NCBI GenBank assembly: GCA_902478605.1
Contig: CABSLQ010000043.1
Location: 1-25,606 of the forward strand
Length of the DNA: 25,606 nucleotides
Source: an uncultured Oscillospiraceae bacterium
GTDB lineage: Bacteria > Bacillota > Clostridia > Oscillospirales > Acutalibacteraceae
Direction of reading: 5' to 3'
The notes under the pieces were generated by a model. It made no database searches and was not told where the DNA came from. It saw only the letters and a program-made list of their open reading frames with translations. Of the stretch, positions 1 to 6,871 are shown one piece after another; positions within the stretch are counted from its first letter, which is position 1, and every line of letters begins with the position of its first letter. Made by a program: the position numbers and the translations under genes.

Positions 1-350
1 TTTTACGGCGGGGAACCCTCGCCGGGGGTTCCCCGATGCGACGCATAAGAATTCTACGTTTGTGCATATGGCTATTCGCTAAAAAGTTTTTTGACACTCT
101 AAGCCCAGGGGGGAAACACCCATGTGTTTCCCCCCTGGGTTCGCTTATACGGCGTATTTCACGGCCCGCGGCTCACCGGGCCGGCAATGTCGCCTTAGGA
201 GGTGCAGGAACAAATCCGCCACGTTGGAATACGGCATGCTTCCGCTGTTCCTTTATCGACAAGCCGCAAACGCCATTCCGCCGCGTATTCACTACGACCG
301 CTTGAACTGTGATATATTTTCACGTATATGTGAATATATGTCACTCTTCA
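1..350. other. Non-coding, hairpin-rich leader region
   Basis: No convincing gene lies here. The open frames that cross it have low-complexity, Arg/Pro/Cys-rich translations, and none has a suitable SD. Three GC-rich inverted repeats are visible. One has a 10-bp stem (9-18 with 26-35). One is a perfect 16-bp stem (104-119 with 124-139, loop CCAT). One has a 7-bp stem (162-168 with 177-183). None is followed by a clear T-run on the + strand, so none is a standard terminator for this direction. I compared the region by eye with tmRNA, RNase P, SRP RNA and common riboswitch cores and recognised none of them. It could be the 3' region of an upstream gene, a dispersed intergenic repeat or an unrecognised structured RNA. 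Confidence 0.5.
104..139. repeat. Perfect 16-bp inverted repeat with 4-nt loop
   Basis: Positions 104-119 are exactly complementary to 124-139, with loop CCAT at 120-123. The stem contains a run of six G facing six C. The bases after it on the + strand (TTCGCTT) are not a U tract. On the minus strand there are T-rich bases some 10-20 nt past the stem. Its role is unknown. Confidence 0.8.
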
Positions 351-379
351 TTGTCCGCTTCTGGAAAATCCTGTATACT
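351..379 (+). promoter_or_regulatory. Promoter of comM/yifB
   Basis: A -35 box TTGTCC (351-356) and a -10 box TATACT (374-379) are separated by 17 bp. Transcription would start near 386, almost on top of the SD at 388-394, giving a very short 5' UTR. Confidence 0.6.
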
Positions 380-400
380 GGCAAAACAGGAGGGATGGCC

Positions 401-1945
401 ATGGTCGCCTATATACGGAGCATGGGGTTGTTCGGCATCGACGGTTTTCCCGTGGATGTAGAAGCCGACTTATCCGCGGGGCTGCCCGGATTCGATGTGG
501 TGGGCCTGCCCGATACGGCGGTACGTGAATCGCGGGATCGGGTGCGCGCCGCCATTAAAAACGGCGGCTTCTCCTATCCGGTGAGCCGCATTACGGTCAA
601 CCTGGCCCCTGCCGCGGTGCGCAAGGAAGGGCCGATTTACGACCTTCCCCTTTTTCTGGCCCTCCTCGCCGCCAGCAGCCAGCTGAAGCGGGACGAAGCC
701 TATCGCACACTCGACGACTGCGCCTTTTTGGGCGAGCTGTCGCTGACGGGCGAAGTGCGCCCGGTGCGCGGCGTGCTTCCCATGGTCGTGTCCGCCCGGC
801 AGGCCGGCATACGGCGCATATTTGTCCCCGCCGCCAATGCGGCGGAAGGGGCCGTGGTGGACGGCATCGAGGTCTACCCTGTGACCAGCACGGCCGCTCT
901 GCTCGCCCATCTGGCCGGGGAAGCGCCGCTGGCCCCCGCCGTGCCCGCCGCTGTATCGGCAGCGGGAGGGCAGACCGGGCCCGACTTTTCCGACGTCATG
1001 GGGCAAACCGTCGCCCGGCGGGCGGCCGAGATCGCTGCGGCTGGCATGCACAACCTGCTTTTCATCGGGACGCCCGGCTCGGGCAAAAGCATGCTGGCCC
1101 GCCGCATCCCCTCCATTCTGCCCGATATGACACCTGAAGAGGCGCTCGCCGCCACCAAAATTCACTCAGTGGCCGGCACCCTTCCCGCCGGCGCCGGTCT
1201 GCTGGCCAGCCGGCCGTTCCGCGCGCCCCACCACACCATTTCCCCACAGGGGCTGACGGGCGGCGGCCTGATACCCCGTCCCGGGGAGGTTTCTCTGGCA
1301 CATAGCGGCATCCTGTTTCTTGACGAGCTGGCCGAATTCAGCCGGGCCGCGATGGAAAGCCTGCGCCAGCCGCTGGAGGATCAGACGGTCACGATCTCGC
1401 GCGTCAACGCTTCGGTCACCTATCCCTGTTCTTTCATGCTGGTTGCCGCCATGAATCCATGCCCCTGCGGATATTACGGCCATCCCACCCGGGAATGCAC
1501 CTGTTCACCCGGTGCCGTGCAGCGGTATCTTTCCCGCATTTCCGGCCCCCTGTTGGATCGCATCGACATGCACGTCGAGCTGTCCACCGTCACCTTTACC
1601 GAACTGCAGGCGTCTGCGCAGGCGGAGTCCTCCGCTTCCATACGGCAGCGGGTTAACGCCGCCCATCGTATCCAGCAGGAACGCTTTGCCGGTACCGGCA
1701 TCACGGCCAATGCCCGCATCCCGTCTTCCGGCATCAAACGCTGGTGTGTCCTGACCCCCGACGCGCAGGCGCTGCTGCGCGCCGCGTACGAAAAGCTCGA
1801 GATGTCCGTGCGCGGCTATGACCGGCTGCTGAAGGTGGCACGCACCATAGCCGACCTCGCCGGCAGCGAGATCATTACCAGGCAGCATATCGGGGAGGCC
1901 ATTCAGTACCGCTCCCTCGATCGCAAATACTGGCACGCCCGATAA
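401..1945 (+). CDS. comM: YifB/ComM family Mg-chelatase-like AAA+ ATPase
   Basis: Member of the YifB/ComM family. In naturally competent bacteria ComM is a hexameric helicase that promotes branch migration during uptake and integration of transforming DNA; in other bacteria the role is less clear. The start at 401 was chosen because the SD AGGAGGG (388-394) lies 6 nt upstream. An in-frame ATG at 395 touches the SD and is unlikely. The product is 514 aa, the usual family size. It has an N-terminal ChlI-like domain (about 1-170, opening with typical glycine-rich YifB sequence), a Walker A motif GTPGSGKS (223-230), a Walker B motif ILFLDE (304-309) and a C-terminal Mg-chelatase domain. A Cys-rich stretch (PCPCGYYG, then CTC) sits in the AAA core, as is common in this family. 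The gene is monocistronic: it has its own promoter and is followed directly by a terminator. No dprA or topA is visible nearby. Confidence 0.93.
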   Translation: MVAYIRSMGLFGIDGFPVDVEADLSAGLPGFDVVGLPDTAVRESRDRVRAAIKNGGFSYPVSRITVNLAPAAVRKEGPIYDLPLFLALLAASSQLKRDEAYRTLDDCAFLGELSLTGEVRPVRGVLPMVVSARQAGIRRIFVPAANAAEGAVVDGIEVYPVTSTAALLAHLAGEAPLAPAVPAAVSAAGGQTGPDFSDVMGQTVARRAAEIAAAGMHNLLFIGTPGSGKSMLARRIPSILPDMTPEEALAATKIHSVAGTLPAGAGLLASRPFRAPHHTISPQGLTGGGLIPRPGEVSLAHSGILFLDELAEFSRAAMESLRQPLEDQTVTISRVNASVTYPCSFMLVAAMNPCPCGYYGHPTRECTCSPGAVQRYLSRISGPLLDRIDMHVELSTVTFTELQASAQAESSASIRQRVNAAHRIQQERFAGTGITANARIPSSGIKRWCVLTPDAQALLRAAYEKLEMSVRGYDRLLKVARTIADLAGSEIITRQHIGEAIQYRSLDRKYWHAR

Positions 1946-1981
1946 AAAGCGCGTCCCTTATGCAAGGGGCGCGCTTTTTTG
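1946..1981 (+). terminator. Rho-independent terminator after comM
   Basis: An 11-bp stem (1949-1959 with 1964-1974, loop ATGC, one T-G pair) starts 4 nt after the comM stop. It is followed by six T (1975-1980). The A-run before it could extend pairing into the T-run. Confidence 0.9.
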
Positions 1982-2272
1982 TAAAGAGGCTAGGCCGCTC
2001 TGCTGCCATGCGTTCCGATGCACCGAGATTCTCCATTAAGTGGACCCGTTCCCTGATTTTGATGTTGATATACACATCCCCGTTAAGTGTAATGGAAACG
2101 GTTGCCGGAGACAAATCAAACACCGTGCGGCAACAGCGCAAAGACCACATCTCCTTTGTGTATAATTCCGTCCCCTCCCGCTGCTTCGATCGAATTGTAC
2201 GGTGCCGTGCACCGCCCCGCAGAGCGCCGATTGGAATACCTTAATTTTTGCTGAAGAAATGTATTCCCCCCA
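1982..2272. other. Intergenic region with no supported gene
   Basis: I see no supported gene between the comM terminator and the promoter at 2273. An open frame on the minus strand (2150 down to 1875) has an AAAGGAG just upstream. It runs through the terminator and antisense into the comM 3' end, and its product resembles no family I know, so it is not called. Confidence 0.5.
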
Positions 2273-2301
2273 TTTACTTTACCCGGTATCCTGACTATAA
2301 T
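2273..2301 (+). promoter_or_regulatory. Promoter of SGNH hydrolase gene
   Basis: A -35 box TTTACT (2273-2278) and a perfect -10 box TATAAT (2296-2301) are 17 bp apart. The 5' UTR to the SD at 2355-2365 would be about 50 nt. Confidence 0.65.
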
Positions 2302-2378
2302 AGAGGCGATACTTTTTTGACCCTGCCCTGACCGGCAAATGGGCAAAGCAAAACAAGGTGAAAGGATGACGCCGTATT

Positions 2379-3230
2379 ATGATCCGACCGTCTCAAAGCA
2401 ACAGCGCACTGAAAAGAAAACGGAGGCGTCGCCGCCGCAACCTGCGGATCCTGCTGCTCCTCGGCATTGCCGTCGGGGTGGTGGTTTTGCTGGTGCTCAT
2501 CGCCCTTTTCCTGCTGCGTCAGCCCGGCAAGCGTCCTGCCGCCGACAGCTCTGCCGCCACGACGACAACATCGGCAACGACAACCACCACAACCACCACT
2601 GCCACGTCAGCTCCCACAAGCACCGGCTCCCCTTCATCGGGCAGTTCGGATAACGTGGCAGAGGATCCCTGCTTTGACAACGTGGCCTTCATCGGCGATT
2701 CCCGCACCGAAGGCCTGCAGCTGTATATCGGTGTGCCCAACGCCACCTTTTATGCCAGCAAGGGCCTGATGGTCAACACCTTTTTCACCAAGGAATTTGT
2801 CAAGCAGGGGGACAAAAAGGTGACGATCCCCGTGGATATGCAATCCAAGACCTTCAAAAAGGTCTATATCATGCTGGGCGTCAACGAATTGGGCTGGGCA
2901 TACGAATCGGTGTTTATTCAGGATTACGGCAAGCTGGTGGATGAGGTCAAGCGCCTGCAGCCTGGTGCCACCATCTATGTGCAGGCCATCCTGCCCGTCA
3001 CCAAAACGAAATCCGATGCGGACAAAATTTATAATAACCCCAAAATCAACCGCTATAATGAGCTGATCCAGCAAATGTGCACGGAAAAACAGGTGACCTA
3101 TCTCGACGTGTCGGAAGGCCTGGATTTGGACAACGGCGCACTGCCGGAAGGCAGCGCTTCGGACGGCATCCACCTCAACCGCGAATACTGCTTCAAATGG
3201 CTGCGGTATCTCCGGGATCACACGTCCTGA
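2379..3230 (+). CDS. Membrane-anchored SGNH/GDSL-type hydrolase
   Basis: Likely an extracytoplasmic SGNH/GDSL esterase or acetyltransferase-like enzyme acting on O-acyl groups of a surface polymer. The 283-aa product has a basic N-terminus (a run of Arg at 13-20), one membrane segment (about 22-47), a Ser/Thr-rich wall-spanning linker (about 55-90) and an SGNH domain. Block I is GDSRTEG (catalytic Ser108), block III is GVNELG (167-172), and block V is SDGIH (Asp262, His265). Next come a DUF4358-type lipoprotein, an MBOAT acyltransferase and a DHHW protein, a setting typical of cell-wall or polysaccharide O-acetylation. The start is uncertain. The best SD (AAGGTG, 2355-2360) fits an ATG at 2366 in another frame, which reads MTPYYDPTVSKQQRTEKK before diverging from the real frame. 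Either the start is 2379, 13 nt after AAGG, or one base is out of phase near 2410-2425. Confidence 0.85.
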   Translation: MIRPSQSNSALKRKRRRRRRNLRILLLLGIAVGVVVLLVLIALFLLRQPGKRPAADSSAATTTTSATTTTTTTTATSAPTSTGSPSSGSSDNVAEDPCFDNVAFIGDSRTEGLQLYIGVPNATFYASKGLMVNTFFTKEFVKQGDKKVTIPVDMQSKTFKKVYIMLGVNELGWAYESVFIQDYGKLVDEVKRLQPGATIYVQAILPVTKTKSDADKIYNNPKINRYNELIQQMCTEKQVTYLDVSEGLDLDNGALPEGSASDGIHLNREYCFKWLRYLRDHTS

Positions 3231-3235
3231 AACGG

Positions 3236-3265
3236 TTGTACAAGGCCGGAAAAATGTGGTATACT
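3236..3265 (+). promoter_or_regulatory. Promoter of DUF4358-type lipoprotein gene
   Basis: A -35 box TTGTAC (3236-3241), an 18-bp spacer and a -10 box TATACT (3260-3265) with an upstream TGG form an extended -10. It starts 5 nt after the SGNH stop, so the downstream genes can be transcribed independently of the SGNH gene. Confidence 0.6.
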
Positions 3266-3322
3266 GAATCCCTGCCGCAAAGGCACACACTATTGCAGCA
3301 GGAATATAAGGAGGTTTTTATC

Positions 3323-3790
3323 ATGAAAAAAGTTTTTTATGGTATGCTGGCCGGTGCGCTGGCTTTTACCATGCTGTTGACCGGCTGCTCCAAGGAGCCG
3401 GTCACACTTGACGTGCAGGCGGCGGCGGATACCCTCAAATCCGAAGCGCCGGTGGACGATTCGCTCGCCGCTCTCTCGGATGCCATGTTCAGCAACCTGT
3501 ACGACGTGCAGGACGCAGATGTGCAAAGCAAGGCGGCGTATACCAGTGCCGAAGCCACGGCCGACGAAATCGTCGTCATTGAGGCTAAGGATACCGACGC
3601 GGCGGCCCGTGTTAAGGAAGCGATGGAAACGCGCGTAGCGGATCAGATTTCCACCTTTGAAAGCTACGCCCCCGCCGAAGTGGCCAAGCTGAACGACGCC
3701 GTCATCGAGGTACGGGACAAGTACGTCATTCTCTGCGTGTGCAGCGACGCCGCCCAGGCGCGCGATGCCATTGACAAGCTGTTCAGCTAA
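3323..3790 (+). CDS. DUF4358-type lipoprotein
   Basis: Small secreted lipoprotein of 155 aa, start fixed by the SD AAGGAGGT (3308-3315) 7 nt upstream. The N-terminus is a lipoprotein signal peptide (MKK, a hydrophobic stretch, then LLTGC with lipidation Cys22). The mature part is acidic and alanine-rich. It resembles the DUF4358 family: an N-terminal region with paired hydrophobic and acidic helices, a middle segment reading DEIVVIEAKD, and a C-terminal helix-strand unit (KYVILCVCSDA, about 133-143). The function of DUF4358 is unknown. From what I know, it recurs in Firmicutes beside SGNH, MBOAT and DHHW genes, which suggests an accessory role in envelope polymer acylation. It has its own promoter, and 67 nt with no terminator separate it from the MBOAT gene. 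Confidence 0.75.
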   Translation: MKKVFYGMLAGALAFTMLLTGCSKEPVTLDVQAAADTLKSEAPVDDSLAALSDAMFSNLYDVQDADVQSKAAYTSAEATADEIVVIEAKDTDAAARVKEAMETRVADQISTFESYAPAEVAKLNDAVIEVRDKYVILCVCSDAAQARDAIDKLFS

Positions 3791-3857
3791 TCCTGTTGCG
3801 TTAACGTTTTAAAAAAGGGAATGGCCTCCGGCGTGACCGGGGAGGAAAGGGGCCCGC

Positions 3858-5279
3858 ATGGTTTTCAGCAGTATTTTGTTTTTGTTTTATTTCCTGGCGG
3901 CGGTGCTCGCGGTGTATTTTATTGTGCCGCGGCGCTTCAAAAACGTGGTGCTGCTGGTATTCAGCCTGCTGTTTTACGGCTGGGGCGAGCCAAAATACCT
4001 GGCGCTCATGATCTTCTCCATTGTGATGGACTACAGTCTGGGACTGTGGATGCATCATTTTCTCCGCAAGGGCAGGGAGCGCAGCGCCAAGCGGGTGCTG
4101 ATCCTGTCGGTAGTGCTCAACCTCGCCCTGCTCGGCGTGTTCAAGTATACCGATTTCATCATCGGCAATCTGAACGGCCTGCTCGGGCTTGCCATTCCGG
4201 GGCTGAACCTGCCGCTGCCCATCGGCATTTCCTTTTATACCTTCCAGGCGATGTCCTATCTCATCGATCTGTACCGCGGCGATGTGCCGGTGCAGAAAAG
4301 CCTCATCAACTTCGGCACCTATGTCTCCCTTTTTCCGCAGCTTATCGCCGGCCCCATCGTACGCATGTCCACCGTCTCGGCTGAACTGGACAACCGCCGG
4401 GAATCGGCGGAGCTTTTCTCCTCCGGTGTGCGCCGGTTTGTGGCGGGCCTCGGGAAAAAGGTGCTGCTCGCCAACAACATCGGTGCGGTGTGGGCCGCCA
4501 TTTCCGCGCAGGATGTCACCACCCTGCCCGTGCTCTCCGCCTGGATCGGCCTGATCGCCTTTACGATGCAGATTTATTTTGACTTTTCCGGGTATTCCGA
4601 TATGGCCATCGGGCTGGGACGCATGCTGGGCTTTCACTTTCTGGAAAACTTCAACTATCCCTATATCGCCGTGAGCATCACCGATTTCTGGCGGCGCTGG
4701 CATATTTCCCTGTCCTCCTGGTTCCGGGAATATGTGTATATTCCGCTGGGCGGCAACCGTCACGGCAAGGCCAAGCAGCTGCGCAATCTGCTGGTGGTCT
4801 GGATGCTCACCGGCGTCTGGCACGGCGCGAGCTGGAACTTTGTGGTCTGGGGCCTGTACTTTGGTGTGCTGCTGATTCTGGAGAAATTTGTGCTGCACCG
4901 GTTCCTGGAGAAAGCGCCGCGCTGGCTGTTGCACCTGTATACCATGCTGCTCGTCATGATAAGCTGGGCCATCTTTGCCTTCGACTCGCTCGGCGACGGC
5001 CTGCGCTACTTGTGGGCGCTGGTCGGCGGCTGGGGTGCCGGCCCGTGGAATGATGCGGGGCTGTATACCCTGTATACCAATGCGGTGCTGCTCATCGTGC
5101 TGATTTTGGGAGCCACGCCGCTGCCCATGAAGCTGTATCGCCGGGCGGAAGGGGCGTTGCGCGCCAAACCGGTGGCTGCCGGCATTGCCGAGGCGGTTCC
5201 GTTGCTCGTCATCTGCGTGCTGTCGGTTGCCTTTCTGGTGGACGCGTCGTATAACCCGTTTTTGTATTTCCGGTTTTAG
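3858..5279 (+). CDS. MBOAT family O-acyltransferase (AlgI/DltB-like)
   Basis: Integral membrane O-acyltransferase that would move acetyl or another acyl group from a cytoplasmic donor to an extracellular polymer or carrier protein. The 473-aa product has about ten or more hydrophobic segments and the hallmark MBOAT sequences: PIGISFYTFQAMSYLID (121-137), FDFSGYSDMAIGLGRMLGF (241-259), DFWRRWHISLSSWFR (276-290), the YIPLGGNRHG motif (294-303) and the catalytic-His motif LTGVWHGASW (317-326; His322). The length matches AlgI/PatA-like proteins. The start ATG follows a purine-rich GGAGGAAAGG (3841-3850). The gene is followed after 11 nt by the DHHW gene, whose SD begins at the MBOAT stop codon, so the pair is co-translated. 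The substrate cannot be read from the sequence; peptidoglycan, teichoic acid or exopolysaccharide are all possible. Confidence 0.93.
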   Translation: MVFSSILFLFYFLAAVLAVYFIVPRRFKNVVLLVFSLLFYGWGEPKYLALMIFSIVMDYSLGLWMHHFLRKGRERSAKRVLILSVVLNLALLGVFKYTDFIIGNLNGLLGLAIPGLNLPLPIGISFYTFQAMSYLIDLYRGDVPVQKSLINFGTYVSLFPQLIAGPIVRMSTVSAELDNRRESAELFSSGVRRFVAGLGKKVLLANNIGAVWAAISAQDVTTLPVLSAWIGLIAFTMQIYFDFSGYSDMAIGLGRMLGFHFLENFNYPYIAVSITDFWRRWHISLSSWFREYVYIPLGGNRHGKAKQLRNLLVVWMLTGVWHGASWNFVVWGLYFGVLLILEKFVLHRFLEKAPRWLLHLYTMLLVMISWAIFAFDSLGDGLRYLWALVGGWGAGPWNDAGLYTLYTNAVLLIVLILGATPLPMKLYRRAEGALRAKPVAAGIAEAVPLLVICVLSVAFLVDASYNPFLYFRF

Positions 5280-5290
5280 GAGGAGAGCAC

Positions 5291-6436
5291 ATGGACAAAA
5301 AAGCGTGGATTGTCACTGGCACCTTTGTCGCCGCGCTGGCCTGCGGCACGGTTGCCAACCTCCTCACGCCGCAAAAGGAATTTTCCGAAACCGAAAACCG
5401 CTACCTGCAGACCTGCCCCTCCTTTTCGCTCGATGATCTGTTTTCCGGGCGGTTCACCTCCGCCTTTGAATCGTATACCACCGATCAGTTCTGGAACCGG
5501 GACGGCTGGGTCGGGCTTAAAACGCTGACGCAATATGCCGCGCTCGGCCGGGACAACGGCCGCGCCTATTTCGGCCGGGACGGGTACCTGTTTGAAAAAA
5601 CGGACGCCTATGATACAGCGCTTGTGGAATCCAACTGCGACGCGGTGGCGACGTTCACCGCACGGGCGCAGGCCCTCGTCCCCGATTTGCAGGCGCGGGT
5701 CATGCTCGTTCCCACCGCGGCGGCTATCTTTCCCGAAAAGCTGCCGCCTCTTGCCCCCGTGCCGGACCAGCGGGCGGTCATCGACCGGATGGGGCAGGCG
5801 GTGGGCGATAGCTTGGTGAATCCCTGGGACGCCCTGACCGCCGCCAAAGCGGATGGTCCCTTTTACCGCACCGATCACCACTGGACCACAGCCGGGGCCT
5901 ATGCCGGCTACACCGCCTGGGCGGCGTCGATGCAGCTGACCCCCACCCCGCGCGACGCGTTCCAGGTACAGCTTCTCACCGAGGAATTTTACGGCACGGT
6001 GTATTCCAAAGCCAACCTGTACACCATACAGCCCGATCGAATGGAGGCCTGGACCACGGCGGCACAGGAAACCTGCTCCGCCACGTGGGAGGGCGGGTCG
6101 CTTCCCTCGCTGTACGATCCCTCTTTCCTGGAACAAAAGGATAAATACGCCTATTTCCTGGGCGGCAATCACCCTTTCGCCCGCGTCGAGGGAAGCGCGG
6201 ATAACGGCCGCGTCTTGCTGCTCATCAAGGATTCCTATGCCAACGCGATGGTTCCCTTCCTGACCGCGCATTACGAAACCATTCTGCTCGTCGATCCTCG
6301 GTATTATAAGACGCCGCTCACCGACCTGCTGACCGAGGAGAAGGTCACCGACCTGCTGGTTCTCTACAATGTGAGCGGCTTCGCGCAGGAAAAAACGGTG
6401 ACCGCCGTGCTGCCCGATCTGCTGCCCCAAAAATAA
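5291..6436 (+). CDS. DHHW family protein (AlgJ/AlgX-like acyl-transfer partner)
   Basis: Extracytoplasmic partner of the MBOAT enzyme, likely completing O-acyl transfer. The 381-aa product starts with a signal-anchor or signal peptide (about 5-25), followed by the typical FSETENRYL box (31-39) and a SGNH-like alpha/beta fold. The DHHW signature is at 195-198, with the surrounding FYRTDHHWTTAGAY typical of AlgX/AlgJ-like catalytic domains (Asp-His pair). The later RVLLLIKDSYANAMVPF (about 310-326) is the region that supplies the Ser nucleophile in that superfamily. The SD GGAGGAG (5279-5285) is 5 nt before the ATG. Three nt after the stop is the -35 box of the tryptophan operon. No terminator follows, so read-through transcripts would be stopped or passed by the T-box. 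Confidence 0.88.
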   Translation: MDKKAWIVTGTFVAALACGTVANLLTPQKEFSETENRYLQTCPSFSLDDLFSGRFTSAFESYTTDQFWNRDGWVGLKTLTQYAALGRDNGRAYFGRDGYLFEKTDAYDTALVESNCDAVATFTARAQALVPDLQARVMLVPTAAAIFPEKLPPLAPVPDQRAVIDRMGQAVGDSLVNPWDALTAAKADGPFYRTDHHWTTAGAYAGYTAWAASMQLTPTPRDAFQVQLLTEEFYGTVYSKANLYTIQPDRMEAWTTAAQETCSATWEGGSLPSLYDPSFLEQKDKYAYFLGGNHPFARVEGSADNGRVLLLIKDSYANAMVPFLTAHYETILLVDPRYYKTPLTDLLTEEKVTDLLVLYNVSGFAQEKTVTAVLPDLLPQK

Positions 6437-6439
6437 GGG

Positions 6440-6468
6440 TTGACAAATTGAAAAACGTCGCGTATAAT
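6440..6468 (+). promoter_or_regulatory. Consensus promoter of the trp T-box operon
   Basis: The -35 box TTGACA (6440-6445) and -10 box TATAAT (6463-6468) are both perfect and lie 17 bp apart. Such a strong promoter fits control after initiation by the T-box. Transcription should begin near 6475. Confidence 0.92.
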
Positions 6469-6483
6469 GTGGTAAACAGAAAA

Positions 6484-6760
6484 ACCGATGAGTAAGAGTA
6501 GTACGCAGGATGTCCGGCGCACCAAGAGAGCCGCAGATGGTGGAATTGCGGCAGCGACGGCCCGGCCGAATGGACTTACGAGGGCAATCCGAGAGCGGTT
6601 GGACCGCTTTAGGTGCGACGGGAGCTTCACCCGTTATCAAGGAAGTGTGCATCATGTGTGCGCAGAGAAAGTGTATCCGTGTAACGCGGATAAATTCGGG
6701 TGGTACCGCAGGAGTAAACAAGGCTCTTGTCCCAATGTTGATTGGGGCAAGGGCTTTTTT
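6484..6760 (+). promoter_or_regulatory. T-box riboswitch, tryptophan (UGG) specifier
   Basis: A T-box leader that senses uncharged tRNA and lets transcription continue when the amino acid is scarce. Stem I begins with AGTAAGAGTAGTA (6491-6503) and closes with CTTAC (6575-6579). The distal AGAGAG element is at 6525-6530. On the 3' side of the specifier loop the sequence is GAA-TGG-A, placing specifier codon TGG at 6571-6573, which reads tryptophan. The conserved T-box core GGGTGGTACCGC is at 6698-6709, with tRNA-CCA-binding bulge TGGT at 6701-6704. The variable T would pair with the discriminator base (A, or G by wobble). A terminator follows at 6723-6760. The downstream importer and TrpB agree with a Trp assignment. 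Confidence 0.95.
6723..6760 (+). terminator. T-box conditional terminator
   Basis: A 14-bp stem (6723-6736 with 6741-6754, loop GTTG, two G-T pairs) is followed by six T (6755-6760). The 5' arm would instead pair with upstream sequence around the T-box core when uncharged tRNA binds. Confidence 0.92.
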
Positions 6761-6790
6761 GTTGTTTTCATATCACGAGGAGGCGTTTTT

Positions 6791-6823
6791 ATGCAAAGCA
6801 AACGATGGCGATGGCGGGTTTGA
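6791..6823 (+). CDS. Putative Trp leader peptide (10 aa, two Trp codons)
   Basis: A ten-codon ORF, MQSKRWRWRV, lies between the T-box terminator and trpX. It has one of the best SDs in the window: GAGGAGG at 6777-6783, 7 nt before the ATG. Codons 6 and 8 are TGG, in a peptide where no Trp would be expected by chance. Its last codons and stop (6811-6823) can pair with 6829-6836 in a small hairpin with one bulged C (ATGG-CGG with CCGCCCAT). The trpX SD (AAGG at 6858-6861) has a weak complement, CCTT, at 6842-6845. By analogy with the B. subtilis rtpLP leader peptide, which lies downstream of a Trp T-box and tunes translation of the next gene, ribosome stalling at the Trp codons could alter access to the trpX SD. 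The analogy is an inference; a non-functional mini-ORF is possible. Confidence 0.55.
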   Translation: MQSKRWRWRV

Positions 6824-6871
6824 ACTTACCGCCCATTCATCCCTTTGTGAAGATAGTAAGGAGTTTTCCAT

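Noticed and set aside
36..305. Open frame of 89 codons at the left edge
   Set aside because: It crosses three hairpins, has no SD, and gives a Pro/Arg/Cys-rich product typical of non-coding high-GC DNA.
1875..2150. Minus-strand open frame with AAAGGAG just upstream and a readable stretch (ITLNGDVYINIKIRE)
   Set aside because: It runs through the comM terminator and antisense into the comM 3' end. The product ends in low-quality sequence and matches no family I recognise.
3801..4934. Long minus-strand open frame opposite the MBOAT gene
   Set aside because: The His/Gln/Gly-rich product is typical of antisense frames in high-GC DNA, and the + strand MBOAT gene is certain.
5276..6721. Long minus-strand open frame opposite DHHW gene and T-box
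   Set aside because: Antisense to a clear gene and a structured RNA; no recognisable domain.
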